DNA of 64,000 nt from Sulfitobacter marinus (GTDB lineage Bacteria; Pseudomonadota; Alphaproteobacteria; Rhodobacterales; Rhodobacteraceae), in NCBI RefSeq assembly GCF_900116285.1, contig NZ_FPAJ01000001.1, positions 186,001 through 250,000 of the forward strand. The letters are read 5' to 3'. The number at the start of each line of letters is the position of its first letter. Position 1 is the stretch's first letter. Both the position numbers and the translations under genes were made by a program. The notes below the pieces were generated by a model. The model saw nothing but the letters and a program-made list of their open reading frames with translations, did not search any database and had not been told where the DNA came from. Below are positions 16,661 to 25,794 of this stretch, piece after piece.

Positions 16661-17932
16661 AGACTGTGATCACTCTGCAGCCCTTTTTGTGACACTTGAT
16701 CGGGGCGTGCATTACTTGGCGCATGGTGTGATTATAGGGCGCAGTCATCCGACCTCTTAGGGGTTTGAGCGCATTTTCGCCTCAATACCACCGGTTGTGC
16801 GATTGCTCTTGCGTATCCGCATAAGGCATGTCGTTCGGGCATCTTTTCGATACGATCCTGCATGCCCCTATAATAGTTACATTAATCAAGATCAGCCGAA
16901 TCTATCGCGGAAGTGATTCGGCAGGAATGAGGCGCTACGTTTAAATTTCGTAAACAAATAGTTAATTTTCCCTCGATTGGTTCTCTTTTTACGGGATTGT
17001 CAAAAAAAAATGGCAGAAATTTGCCGCTACTTTACGCTAGGTTAATTGTTTCGGCTTTAGATACAGTTCTTTGGTCAGGTTAAGATTCATTAACGCGGCG
17101 ATTCCGATTTTCTTCAATGTTTACCGATCTTAACGCCAGAAATTTTCGGGTGCTGTCGAAACAATGGGCACTCTGCGGTTGGATCGGCATGGCGGAAATC
17201 TCTCAAAAAAAGGGCGTAAAAGCGTCACCATGCTGACCAGATATGGTAATTTTCCCTTCCCCGAATGCCGAAGCGCCGCTAACGATTAGGGGCCCAACTG
17301 GGGGGGCAAAGTCTGCAGGTCACGGGGGCGACCGCATTGAACGCGTGCTGTTACGTACGGGATAGATGTGTTCGTCGCGCTGCTAAGTCGTCGAATATAT
17401 TTCTGGCCAAGGTTCGGTCAGGACTGGTCGCTTGCGACCCGACATCCCTTCTTTCGGGTCAAGGTTCACTGGGTGCCGTCATCAGACCGCCGAAGTGTGC
17501 TCTTGGGTATTTTTTGTTCGCCGCATAGCTGCGGTCCGTCTGTCTGGCGGGTGAGGGAGAGAAAGATGAACAGGTTTGAAAAAGCCGGGATGTTGAGCGG
17601 GCCAATCGCATCAACCACGACTCCGCGCCGCACCACAGACGGAAACTGCCTATTTTCACCTTCAACTCGCCACAATCGCATCAAATCGATACCACATATT
17701 GTCTCTACCAAGACATTGTGCGGCTCATTTTTTGCACGCCACTTAGTACGATTGGCGAAAATTTATTTTTCTACCCCCTCTGCCTGCGGCCTCGGAGACT
17801 TTCCCCGATCGCGGCACAGAACTGAGCAGGGCTCGAAACAGGGGTTGAACTGAACACAGTTCGCCCGACACCGGGCATTAGAGATTTGGGGCGCAGAGCA
17901 GATGCCTCGCAAGTAATTTGGAGACGACAGAC
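16661..17932. other. 1.27-kb gene-poor region upstream of the RTX/Hint gene
   Basis: No convincing gene was found on either strand; the longest open frames have odd composition and no recognisable domain. The first half is AT-rich with several TTAA-containing motifs (near 16970, 17040, 17080-17095 and 17130), including TTAA-N6-TTAA at 17081-17094, close to but not matching the CtrA consensus TTAA-N7-TTAA. An 8-bp inverted repeat GCCGAATC/GATTCGGC spans 16895-16922. A frame from the ATG at 17566 (95 codons) has a GGGAGA before it but no homology I recognise. The region may be a long regulatory leader for the RTX gene or hold an unrecognised RNA. Confidence 0.5.
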
Positions 17933-20836
17933 ATGACATATTTCTTAGGTAGCCTTTTAAGCATGTATTCAGGGTCCAAGAGCGGCTCTACAACGTCAAC
18001 CGCTCGGTCAAGCTCCAAGGATGGTATCGTCGAGGGGACGGGTGACGGGGACGTGATCGACACCGCCTATACTGGCGACCCGAATGGCGACTACGTGGAT
18101 GCGAATGACGCCATTAATTTTGGGACCATAGGCTCGGACGATGATTTCATCTTGGGCCGTGGTGGGGATGACACCATTTCGGCTGGCGATGGCGATGATA
18201 CGGTGCTGGGCGGGTCAGGCGACGACAGCATTCTTGGCGAAGACGGAGACGATGTTCTTTTCGGCGACGCGGGTACATCAGTCACAGGCACTGCGGCGCG
18301 CGAAAGCTTTGAGTGGTCCAAAGCGCCAGATCCCAACGATCCGGGTACCTCCATTGACGAAGATGACATCCTAAAAAACGGATTTGTGCAAAACACAGGC
18401 ACCGTGAATGTCACCTTCGAAGTGAAGTCGAACACCAATAACCGGGCCGACGATCAGAAATACACCTATGATGACCAGAACATTAACGGCGTTGTTGGCG
18501 ACGGTAGCCCCGTTGATAAAAACAGTGCATTCGATTCACTGGCCAACAAGCACAATACAGCCGAGTTCGAACTGCGGTTTGACGCCGAAGTTGAGAATAT
18601 TTCGTTTAATATCAACGATATCGACAACAAAGGTGCCGTTAAAATTATTGCCTATGACGCGGCCGGGAATAAGCTGGATATTGATCTAACCGGCGGATCC
18701 GGCATTGATTTAAGCGATTCAAGCAATGTCTATCTGGCCAAAAGTAAGGGCGGCGACGAAGAGGCAAGCGGATCCAAATATTCGGTGAACGTTTCCATCG
18801 ACGGGCCGGTATCGAAGATTGAATTCGTTCACACAGGGTCGTCCGATGGCAACTCTGGGATTAATGTTACGGACGTCTATTTCGACAATCCGGCCACATT
18901 TATCATTGATGACACCTCGGTGGGCGAGGACACGATCAGCGGTGGCGCAGGGGATGACCTGATCTTTGGCGACAGTGGGAATGCTTCGTCAGCAGTTGTG
19001 CGCGAGAGCTTTGAGTGGGAAGGCGTAACCAATCGTCAAATCACCGACGGGTTTAGCCAAGATACCGGCAATGTTACGGTTGAATTTACGCAAACCAAAG
19101 ATACCGGGAAGCACAAGGCCGAGGCTTCGTCAGACCAGCTTAACACAGACGGCGTTATTTCAGATGGGGGCGTGGTTGATGACAACAGCTCGCTTAAATC
19201 TGTGACACAGGGCGAAGGCAACATCGGTCAGTTTCAATGGGATTTCTCGGCACCGGTTGGCAACGTTTCATTCAATGTGAACGATCTTGATCAGGATGGC
19301 GTCGTTGAGATCCAAGCCTATGACGCGAGCGGCAAGCTGATCACGGTGAACCTTACCAGTGGTTCCGGTATCACGCTGAAGGACAACGATGCAGTGCCCG
19401 GCAATGAAATCGCCGATAGCAGGGGCGGCCACGAGAATGTCGACTCTGCTAAGTATACTCTGAATGTTCAAATTCCCGGCCCGGTATCGCGTATCGTTCT
19501 GACCCACACCCAAGACGGGAGCGATAATTCGGGCATTAATGTGACCGAAATGTATTACGATACGACATCTGGCCCAATCACCCCGGGGACCGAAGGTGCC
19601 GATGATGTTATCACCGGTGATGCGGGCAATGACACGATCTATGGGGAAGGTGGCGATGACACCATCGATGGCGGTCTGGATAACGATAAAATCGAGGGCA
19701 ACACTGGCGACGACCTGATCGAGGGCGGTAGTGGTAGCGATACCATTGATGGTGGCAGCGGTAATGACACGATCTATGGCGATGCAGAGCCCGTCGTCGG
19801 CCCTTCGACATTTCGCACGGCGGTTGCCTCAACCCGCACTGTCACTGCCACGAACGATTCCCTATCAGGGGGGGCGGGCGCGGATTCCATCAGCGGTGGT
19901 GACGGCGATGATACCATCGACGGCGGAGTAGGAAATGATACGATCCACGGCGACGCTGGCAATGATAGCATGCGCGGTGGTGACGACGAGGATCTGTTCC
20001 TTAACGTGAACGGCGGCGATACGATCGACGGGGGTTCCGGTCCGTTGGCCACAGACTATGACGTTATCGATCTGACGGGGTCGCTGAACGGTGGCGGTTA
20101 TTACCTTGACGGCCTGAAGTCTGACACCGACGTGGGGGATACCGACGATGATGGCAGCCGCAACGACGGCCTAGACGGGACAATCGTCTTTACCGATGCA
20201 TTGGGTAACGAAACCGGTCGTCTTGATTTCACCAACATCGAAAAAATCGTGCCGTGTTTTACGCCGGGCACGTTGATTGCGACAGCCAAAGGTCAGCGCC
20301 GTGTCGAAGATCTGCAGCAGGGTGACATGGTTATCACCCGCGACAACGGGTTGCAGGAAATCGCATGGGTGGGTCAAAAGCCCTTGACGCAAAAAGACTT
20401 TGTCAATCAGCCCGAGCTGAGGCCGGTTCTGATCAAGGCCGGATCGCTTGGTGAAGATATGCCAGAGCGTGACATCATGGTGTCGCCAAACCACCGGATG
20501 CTGATCGCCGATAAAGGCGTGTCGATGTATTTTGACGAACCCGAAGTTCTAGCCGCGGCCAAACATCTTGTCGGACGGGACGGGGTCAGCCATGTGGACG
20601 TGGCCGGAACAAGCTATATCCACTTTATGTTCGAGCGGCACGAGGTCGTGCTGTCGGATGGTGCTTGGACCGAAAGCTTCTATCCCGGGGATTATACAAT
20701 CGACGGTCTTGGGTCGGACCAGCGGGACGAAATCCTGTCGCTCTTCCCCGAACTTGAAACGGAAATGGGGATCAGAAACTACCGGACAGCACGTTCGACT
20801 GTCAAAAAATACGAAGCCAAGCTGCTGTTTAACTAA
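17933..20836 (+). CDS. Large RTX calcium-binding protein with C-terminal Hint domain
   Basis: 967 aa from the ATG at 17933 (GGAG about 10 nt upstream; the TTG at 17918 is weaker). It is strongly acidic. RTX nonapeptide repeats (GGxGxDxxx, such as GGDGDDTIDGG) form blocks at about residues 70-115, 330-350, 555-625 and 645-700 and should fold into Ca2+-bound parallel beta-rolls. Two homologous modules of about 200 residues, each opening RESFEW, lie between them. A Hint (hedgehog/intein) domain starts at Cys775 (PCFTPGTLIATAKGQRRVED) with SPNHRMLI downstream. It lacks the terminal His-Asn of splicing inteins, so self-cleavage rather than splicing is possible. No Sec signal is present. RTX proteins are normally exported by type I secretion, but no secretion genes are adjacent. 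Confidence 0.85.
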   Translation: MTYFLGSLLSMYSGSKSGSTTSTARSSSKDGIVEGTGDGDVIDTAYTGDPNGDYVDANDAINFGTIGSDDDFILGRGGDDTISAGDGDDTVLGGSGDDSILGEDGDDVLFGDAGTSVTGTAARESFEWSKAPDPNDPGTSIDEDDILKNGFVQNTGTVNVTFEVKSNTNNRADDQKYTYDDQNINGVVGDGSPVDKNSAFDSLANKHNTAEFELRFDAEVENISFNINDIDNKGAVKIIAYDAAGNKLDIDLTGGSGIDLSDSSNVYLAKSKGGDEEASGSKYSVNVSIDGPVSKIEFVHTGSSDGNSGINVTDVYFDNPATFIIDDTSVGEDTISGGAGDDLIFGDSGNASSAVVRESFEWEGVTNRQITDGFSQDTGNVTVEFTQTKDTGKHKAEASSDQLNTDGVISDGGVVDDNSSLKSVTQGEGNIGQFQWDFSAPVGNVSFNVNDLDQDGVVEIQAYDASGKLITVNLTSGSGITLKDNDAVPGNEIADSRGGHENVDSAKYTLNVQIPGPVSRIVLTHTQDGSDNSGINVTEMYYDTTSGPITPGTEGADDVITGDAGNDTIYGEGGDDTIDGGLDNDKIEGNTGDDLIEGGSGSDTIDGGSGNDTIYGDAEPVVGPSTFRTAVASTRTVTATNDSLSGGAGADSISGGDGDDTIDGGVGNDTIHGDAGNDSMRGGDDEDLFLNVNGGDTIDGGSGPLATDYDVIDLTGSLNGGGYYLDGLKSDTDVGDTDDDGSRNDGLDGTIVFTDALGNETGRLDFTNIEKIVPCFTPGTLIATAKGQRRVEDLQQGDMVITRDNGLQEIAWVGQKPLTQKDFVNQPELRPVLIKAGSLGEDMPERDIMVSPNHRMLIADKGVSMYFDEPEVLAAAKHLVGRDGVSHVDVAGTSYIHFMFERHEVVLSDGAWTESFYPGDYTIDGLGSDQRDEILSLFPELETEMGIRNYRTARSTVKKYEAKLLFN
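18295..19563 (+). repeat. Tandem duplication of a ~200-residue module inside the RTX/Hint gene
   Basis: Copy 1 (about 18295-18895) and copy 2 (about 19000-19563) encode parallel sequences: RESFEW at the start, VSFNVNDLDQDG against ISFNINDIDNKG, IQAYDASGKLITV against IIAYDAAGNKLDI, and SDNSGINVTEMYYD against DGNSGINVTDVYFD at the end. An RTX block separates them. The DNA has diverged well beyond the protein pattern, so the duplication is old. Confidence 0.85.
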
Positions 20837-20876
20837 GTTAAATACAGTGCCTGTCGGCATGGCGGGGCCGAAACAT

Positions 20877-20920
20877 ACGCAAACCCGGGCGCAGATTTAT
20901 ATCTGCGCCCGGGTTTGCGT
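20877..20920. terminator. Perfect 20-bp inverted repeat, probable bidirectional-type terminator stem
   Basis: The arm at 20877-20896 and the arm at 20901-20920 are perfectly complementary across the 4-nt loop TTAT, with GC-rich centres (CCCGGGCGC/GCGCCCGGG). It begins 41 nt after the RTX/Hint stop. There is no T-run after it, so termination would rely on the very strong stem; mRNA protection is the alternative. Confidence 0.65.
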
Positions 20921-21055
20921 TCGGCTTATGCATTTGAGTGCGCCTTTGCGTAAATATTCTTGCTTGCAGACACAAAAACATTAACCTTTCGTTTAGAACG
21001 CGCGACGGCCGCACGCTGCGAAAGCTTGCGCGCGTTCACTCTGGGAGGAGAAAAA

Positions 21056-22186
21056 ATGACAGAAAAAACAAACATTAACCGGCGTTCATTTCTAGCGAAA
21101 TCTGCCGTTGCGGGCGGCGCTGCTGCTGGCAGCATGCTGGCCGCACCTGCTGTTCTTGCGCAAGCGCCGCTGGTGATCAAGATGCAGACATCGTGGAATG
21201 ACGCCAACATTTGGCAGGATTTTGCACGTGATTATGCAACCCGCGTTGAACAAATGTCTGGGGGCCGTCTGAAGGTTGACGTGTTGCCTGCCGGGGCGGT
21301 TGTCGCTGCATTCCAAGTGCTGGACGCGGTGAACGACGGTCTGATTGATGCCGCACACTCTGTGCCGGTTTACTGGTACGGTAAAAACAAAGCTGCATCG
21401 CTGTTCGGCACCGGACCTGTTTTCGGTGGCTCTGCAACAACCATGCTGTCCTGGTTCTATGAAGGGGGCGGTCAAGCGCTGTATAACGAGCTGACCCAAG
21501 ACGTTATGGGGCTTGATGTCGTTGGCTACATGGGCTTTCCGATGTTCGCGCAGCCTTTTGGCTGGTTCAAGGAAGAGGTGAACAGCGTTGCGGACCTGCA
21601 AGGGTTTAAGTACCGCACCGTTGGTCTCGCGGCTGATCTGATGGCCAAGCTTGGCATGTCGGTCGCGCAGCTGCCCGGCGGCGAGATCGTGCCCGCGATG
21701 GAACGCGGCGTGATCGATGCGTTCGAGTTCAACAACCCATCGTCGGACAAGGATTTTGGCGCGCAGGATGTGGCCAAAAACTACTATCTGTCCTCGTATC
21801 ACCAAGCGTCGGAAAGCTTTGAATTCCTGTTCTCTAAGACGTTCTTGGAAGACCTGGATCCTGATCTTCAGGCGATCTTGAAATACGGTGTCGAGGCCGT
21901 ATCGACGGCGAACACAGCCAAGGCGATGAACCGCTACTCTGCCGATCTCCAGTTCTTGGAGAATGATGCGGGCGTTACAGTGCGCCGCACTTCCAAGGAA
22001 ATCTTGGATGCGCAACTCAAGGCATGGGACGAACTTATTCCAGAACTGGAGCAAGACCCGTTCATGAAGAAATGTCTCGACAGCCAGCGTGACTGGGTCA
22101 GCCGTGTGTCGTACTATGAGTTGATGAACTCGCCTGACTACGGGTTGGCTTACGAGCATTACTTCCCCGGCAAGATCAAGCTTTGA
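21056..22186 (+). CDS. TRAP transporter substrate-binding protein (DctP type), Tat-exported
   Basis: 376 aa from the ATG at 21056, with GGGAGGAG about 6 nt upstream. The N-terminus has a twin-arginine signal: NRRSFLAKSAVAGGAAAGSM, cleavage near VLAQ. The mature protein follows the subfamily often annotated for mannitol/chloroaromatic compounds, related to the 2-oxo-acid binder TakP: MQTSWNDANIWQDFARDY, LPAGAVVAAFQVLDAVNDG, PGGEIVPAMERGVIDAFEFN. It would capture a small organic acid in the periplasm. The neighbouring amidase and 2-hydroxyacid dehydrogenase suggest an amide, oxo- or hydroxyacid substrate, which is inference. A hairpin separates it from the permease genes. Confidence 0.88.
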   Translation: MTEKTNINRRSFLAKSAVAGGAAAGSMLAAPAVLAQAPLVIKMQTSWNDANIWQDFARDYATRVEQMSGGRLKVDVLPAGAVVAAFQVLDAVNDGLIDAAHSVPVYWYGKNKAASLFGTGPVFGGSATTMLSWFYEGGGQALYNELTQDVMGLDVVGYMGFPMFAQPFGWFKEEVNSVADLQGFKYRTVGLAADLMAKLGMSVAQLPGGEIVPAMERGVIDAFEFNNPSSDKDFGAQDVAKNYYLSSYHQASESFEFLFSKTFLEDLDPDLQAILKYGVEAVSTANTAKAMNRYSADLQFLENDAGVTVRRTSKEILDAQLKAWDELIPELEQDPFMKKCLDSQRDWVSRVSYYELMNSPDYGLAYEHYFPGKIKL

Positions 22187-22210
22187 TCGCATAGGTCAGT
22201 GTAAAGAAAC

Positions 22211-22239
22211 GAACCTCGGCATTTTTTATGCCGGGGTTC
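22211..22239 (+). terminator. Hairpin between TRAP binding-protein and small-permease genes
   Basis: GAACCTCGGCAT (22211-22222) pairs with ATGCCGGGGTTC (22228-22239), with one G-U pair, around a T-rich loop. It is followed by TTACG rather than a T-run. It probably limits read-through or stabilises the upstream message. Confidence 0.6.
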
Positions 22240-22261
22240 TTACGCGCAGTAAGGGAACACT

Positions 22262-22846
22262 ATGTTATCCATTATCCGCTTTGCCGATAATCTGTCGGCT
22301 TGGTTCGGCAAGTCATTTGCGTGGCTCATTTTGTTGATGTCGATCGGCACGGGCTACGAAGTTTTCGTGCGCTATGTGATGAACAACCCCACGGCCTGGG
22401 CGCTGGACGTATCGTTTATTATGTACGGCACATTGTTCATGATGGGCGGCGCTTATACGCTGTCGCGGGGCGGGCATGTTCGGGGCGATTTTCTGTACCG
22501 GCTTTTGCAACCCCGGACACAAGGCAAGATTGACCTTGTCTTGTACATCCTGTTCTTCTTTCCTGGTGTGACGGCCCTTATTCTGGCGGGGTGGAAATAT
22601 GCTGCCCGATCATGGCAATATGGCGAGGTTTCAGTGAACAGCCCGGCGGGTGTGCCGATATTCCAGTTCAAAACGGTGATCGTCGCCGCAGGTATTTTAC
22701 TGTTTATTCAGGGTATTGCGCAGGTATGTCGATGTATTATCGCCATTCGCGATAACTATTGGGTGGAACCCGACGAAGACGTCTTTGAAACCGAAGACCT
22801 GCTTATGCAAGAGGCCAATAAAGCCGAGAAAGACCATATCACATGA
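22262..22846 (+). CDS. TRAP transporter small permease (DctQ)
   Basis: 194 aa with four hydrophobic segments (about 12-32, 50-72, 92-112 and 134-156), the DctQ layout. YEVFVRYVMNNPTAWALD is the usual conserved stretch near the second helix. A charged 30-residue tail follows the last helix. It is the small subunit of the sodium-driven TRAP importer and overlaps the DctM gene by 4 nt. Confidence 0.85.
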   Translation: MLSIIRFADNLSAWFGKSFAWLILLMSIGTGYEVFVRYVMNNPTAWALDVSFIMYGTLFMMGGAYTLSRGGHVRGDFLYRLLQPRTQGKIDLVLYILFFFPGVTALILAGWKYAARSWQYGEVSVNSPAGVPIFQFKTVIVAAGILLFIQGIAQVCRCIIAIRDNYWVEPDEDVFETEDLLMQEANKAEKDHIT

Positions 22847-24261
22847 CCGATCCGCATATTGCCCTGATGATGCTGGGCCTGTTCATCATCTTTGTATTCC
22901 TTGGCTTTCCGATTGCATTCACGCTGATGGCGATGGGCATCGGCTTTGGCTACTACGCCTATTTCGACGCGCGCCGCATGTGGCGCAGCTTTGACCGGTT
23001 AGACGAAACTGCGGGGCAGTGGGAACAATGGTCAACCTGGTTAGAGGGGTTTTATAATAACCGAATATTCGACTTATTTGTGAACCAGACCTTTACGGTG
23101 ATGTCGAACGAAGTTCTGACCGCCGTGCCGTTGTTCCTGTTCATGGGCTATATCGTCGAACGCTCCAACATCGTGGATCGTCTGTTCACCACATTGAATG
23201 TCGCGTCCAAAAACGTGCCGGGTTCGATGGGTGTTGCGGCGCTGATCACCTGCGCCTTGTTTGCGACAGCCACAGGGATTGTGGGCGCGGTCGTCACCTT
23301 GATGGGCTTGCTGGCGCTGCCTGCGATGCTCAAAGCGCGCTATGACCCATCCTTTGCGGCGGGCATCATTTGCGCGGGCGGTACGCTTGGCATTTTGATC
23401 CCGCCGTCGATCATGCTGATCGTCTATGCGGCGGCCACTAACGTATCTATCGTGCGCCTATACGCGGCGGCGTTGTTGCCGGGGCTGACGCTTGTTGGCC
23501 TGTACCTGATCTATATCATCGGTCGGTCGTTGCTTCAGCCATCCTCGGCCCCCAAACCCACCGATGACGAAGTACCGGACATGCCAATGGTCAAGCTGGT
23601 GTGGATGATCATCACGTCCTTTGTGCCGCTCGCCTTTTTGATCTTTGCGGTTCTCGGATCAATCCTGTTTGGCCTTGCCACCCCGACCGAGGCGGCATCC
23701 ATTGGGGCCTTGGGCGGTATCTTTCTGGCCTTTATCTATCGTGCGATGACGTGGCAGCGGATGCGCGAAAGCGTCTATCTGACCGTGCGTACAACGGCGA
23801 TGGTATGCTGGCTGTTTGTCGGCTCCTATACTTTCTCGGCGGTGTTCTCGTATCTTGGCGGGGAACACGTGATTTCCGAGTTCGTTCAAGGCATGGACCT
23901 CACGCCTATCCAGTTCCTGATCCTTGCCCAGCTGATCATCTTCTTGCTGGGCTGGCCGTTGGAATGGTCCGAGATCATCATCATTTTCGTCCCGATCTTT
24001 TTGCCGCTTCTGGCTGTGTTCGAGATCGACCCGCTGTTCTTTGGGATATTGGTGGCGCTCAATCTACAAACCAGTTTCCTGACGCCGCCCATGGCCATGT
24101 CGGCCTATTACCTCAAGGGGATTGCACCGCCCGAACTGCGCCTGACGCAAATCTTTGCAGGCGTGATGCCGTTCCTGTTCTGTGTGATCCTGTCGATGGT
24201 GCTGATGTATGTCTTCCCGTCGATCGTGTTCTATCTACCGGAAATGTTCTATGGACGATAA
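22843..24261 (+). CDS. TRAP transporter large permease (DctM)
   Basis: 472 aa, about 12-14 membrane helices, longer than the common 425-440 because of a hydrophilic insert near residues 45-85 (ARRMWRSFDRLDETAGQWEQ onward). That insert is typical of the mannitol/chloroaromatic TRAP subgroup. Family motifs include AGIICAGGTLGILIPPSIML and LNLQTSFLTPPMAMSAYYLKG. It is the transport channel for the binding protein encoded upstream. The amidase gene starts within its last 11 nt. Confidence 0.9.
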   Translation: MTDPHIALMMLGLFIIFVFLGFPIAFTLMAMGIGFGYYAYFDARRMWRSFDRLDETAGQWEQWSTWLEGFYNNRIFDLFVNQTFTVMSNEVLTAVPLFLFMGYIVERSNIVDRLFTTLNVASKNVPGSMGVAALITCALFATATGIVGAVVTLMGLLALPAMLKARYDPSFAAGIICAGGTLGILIPPSIMLIVYAAATNVSIVRLYAAALLPGLTLVGLYLIYIIGRSLLQPSSAPKPTDDEVPDMPMVKLVWMIITSFVPLAFLIFAVLGSILFGLATPTEAASIGALGGIFLAFIYRAMTWQRMRESVYLTVRTTAMVCWLFVGSYTFSAVFSYLGGEHVISEFVQGMDLTPIQFLILAQLIIFLLGWPLEWSEIIIIFVPIFLPLLAVFEIDPLFFGILVALNLQTSFLTPPMAMSAYYLKGIAPPELRLTQIFAGVMPFLFCVILSMVLMYVFPSIVFYLPEMFYGR

Positions 24262-25615
24262 CGCCCCACAGGCCGATCACATGGTCGCATCGCCCAGCGT
24301 GACGTTGCTGCGGGATCGGCTGGCATCCGGTGCGCTGGATGCCAGCGTTCTGGTCGAAAGCTATATCGCCCGGATCGAGGCCCGCGAGGCGGACGTCGGC
24401 GCGTGGGCATGGTTCGACGCGGATTTCGTGCGCGCGCAGGCCAAAACGCTGGATGCGCAACGCCGGGCAGGGCTGCCGTTAGGCCGTTTGCACGGGTTGC
24501 CGGTGGGGTTGAAGGATGTGATCGATACCCTGCGTATTCCGACAGAAAACGGATGCGCGGGCGATGCGGGGCGGGTACCACTGCGCGACGCCTTTATCGT
24601 TGAGCGGCTCAAGAAAGAGGGTGCGATCCTCATGGGCAAGACGGTCACGACCGAGCTTGCCTTTATGCATCCTGGAAAAACCGCCAATCCGCATAATCTG
24701 GCCCATACGCCGGGCGGGTCATCACAAGGATCTGCCGCCGCCGTCGCTGACGGCATGGTGCCTTTGGCCATTGGCACGCAAACTGGCGGGTCCGTGATCC
24801 GGCCTGCGTCCTTTTGCGGCGTGACCGGCTATAAACCCACATTCGGCGCGATCCCGCGGCGCGGGGTGCTGGCTCAATCACCGACATTGGACACCATCGG
24901 GGTTTTCGCCAGCGATCCAGCGGGTGCCGCATTGTTGGCTGAGGTTTTGTTCGGTCACGATATTGACGATCCGGCAACCAGCTTGGCCCCCGCACCCGCG
25001 CTTCATACCGCGGCGGTGTCAAAACCACCGCTGCCACCTGTATTCGGTTTCGTGCGCCCGCCGGGCTGGGACGAACATGCAGACCCTCAGCTGAAGGAAG
25101 CGTTCAACGAGCTGATTGCGGCGCTTGGCGATCAGGCGTTTGAGCTGCCGCTGCCCGCGGTTTTCCGATCCGCCGCTGAGCAACGCAAGCTGATCAATTT
25201 TGCCGAAATGGCCTATCATTACTACCCCTATGCCCGCGATATGGGCGATCAATTGGGGCAGGTGACGCAGGACGCAATCAACGAGGGGAACGCGGTTCTG
25301 GCGCGTGATTACCAGTCGGCCTGCGATATGCCCAAGGTACTGAATGCGGCGCTGGATGAATTGCTGACCCGCTGCGACGCTTTGATCTGCCCGTCGGCAA
25401 CGGGCCCCGCACCGCGCGGGCTTGAAGACACGGGCGATCCGATTTTCAACGGTCTTTGGACATTCTGCGGCACACCCTGCATCAGCCTACCGCTGCTTAC
25501 CTCGGTCGAGGGGCTGCCAATGGGCGTCCAGCTTATCGGGGAACGTGGCAATGACGCGCGCCTGATGCGCAGCGCGCAATGGCTGTTTAACTGGGCCGAT
25601 GGCGCACCCTCATAA
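24251..25615 (+). CDS. Amidase-signature family amidohydrolase
   Basis: 454 aa from the ATG at 24251, which overlaps the DctM end. The Ser-cisSer-Lys triad is complete: Lys88 (GLPVGLKDVID), Ser157 (TPGGSSQGSAAA) and nucleophile Ser181 (GTQTGGSVIRPA). It hydrolyses a C-N bond of a carboxamide or similar compound to acid and ammonia. Position in a TRAP operon suggests it acts on the imported compound. It is not GatA: there is no GatB/GatC and the residues around the active site differ. The substrate is unknown; because a malonate operon lies 2 kb downstream, malonate half-amides are one speculative option. Confidence 0.88.
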   Translation: MDDNAPQADHMVASPSVTLLRDRLASGALDASVLVESYIARIEAREADVGAWAWFDADFVRAQAKTLDAQRRAGLPLGRLHGLPVGLKDVIDTLRIPTENGCAGDAGRVPLRDAFIVERLKKEGAILMGKTVTTELAFMHPGKTANPHNLAHTPGGSSQGSAAAVADGMVPLAIGTQTGGSVIRPASFCGVTGYKPTFGAIPRRGVLAQSPTLDTIGVFASDPAGAALLAEVLFGHDIDDPATSLAPAPALHTAAVSKPPLPPVFGFVRPPGWDEHADPQLKEAFNELIAALGDQAFELPLPAVFRSAAEQRKLINFAEMAYHYYPYARDMGDQLGQVTQDAINEGNAVLARDYQSACDMPKVLNAALDELLTRCDALICPSATGPAPRGLEDTGDPIFNGLWTFCGTPCISLPLLTSVEGLPMGVQLIGERGNDARLMRSAQWLFNWADGAPS

Positions 25616-25628
25616 GGAATGACATGAT

Positions 25629-25790
25629 ATGAACCGCATACTCGCCCTTTTCGCATTCGCCACGCTTGCTGCCTTTTTGCTGATCTTGGCGGTCAAAGTT
25701 CCCAGCCCGGATCTGGTGATCATTGTCGTCGTGACCCTTGCGTTCGTGGCCTATGATTTTACCACCTCAAGCAAAAACAAGCGGGACTAG
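25629..25790 (+). CDS. 53-aa membrane protein in the TRAP-amidase operon
   Basis: The ATG at 25629, 13 nt after the amidase stop, opens a 53-codon frame ending 4 nt before the next gene. Two hydrophobic helices are clear (about residues 3-22 and 27-43), joined by a short turn with KVPSPD, with a basic tail SSKNKRD. The tight fit between two co-oriented genes and the clean two-helix pattern support a real gene. The function is unknown. Confidence 0.7.
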   Translation: MNRILALFAFATLAAFLLILAVKVPSPDLVIIVVVTLAFVAYDFTTSSKNKRD

Positions 25791-25794
25791 CCAC

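Noticed and set aside
17081..17094. TTAA-N6-TTAA as a CtrA binding site
   Set aside because: The spacing is 6, not the 7 of the consensus TTAA-N7-TTAA, so it is mentioned but not called.
17368..17853. 161-codon frame in the gap before the RTX gene
   Set aside because: No recognisable domain, odd composition and no coding-type third-position GC bias visible; kept only as part of the intergenic description.
20255..20836. Hint domain of the RTX protein as a splicing intein
   Set aside because: No C-terminal His-Asn plus Cys/Ser/Thr junction and no flanking extein with enzyme features; it is the bacterial Hint type found in secreted RTX proteins.
24251..25615. Amidase as GatA of the tRNA amidotransferase
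   Set aside because: No gatB/gatC nearby and the operon is a TRAP transport unit; active-site surroundings are of the general amidase group.
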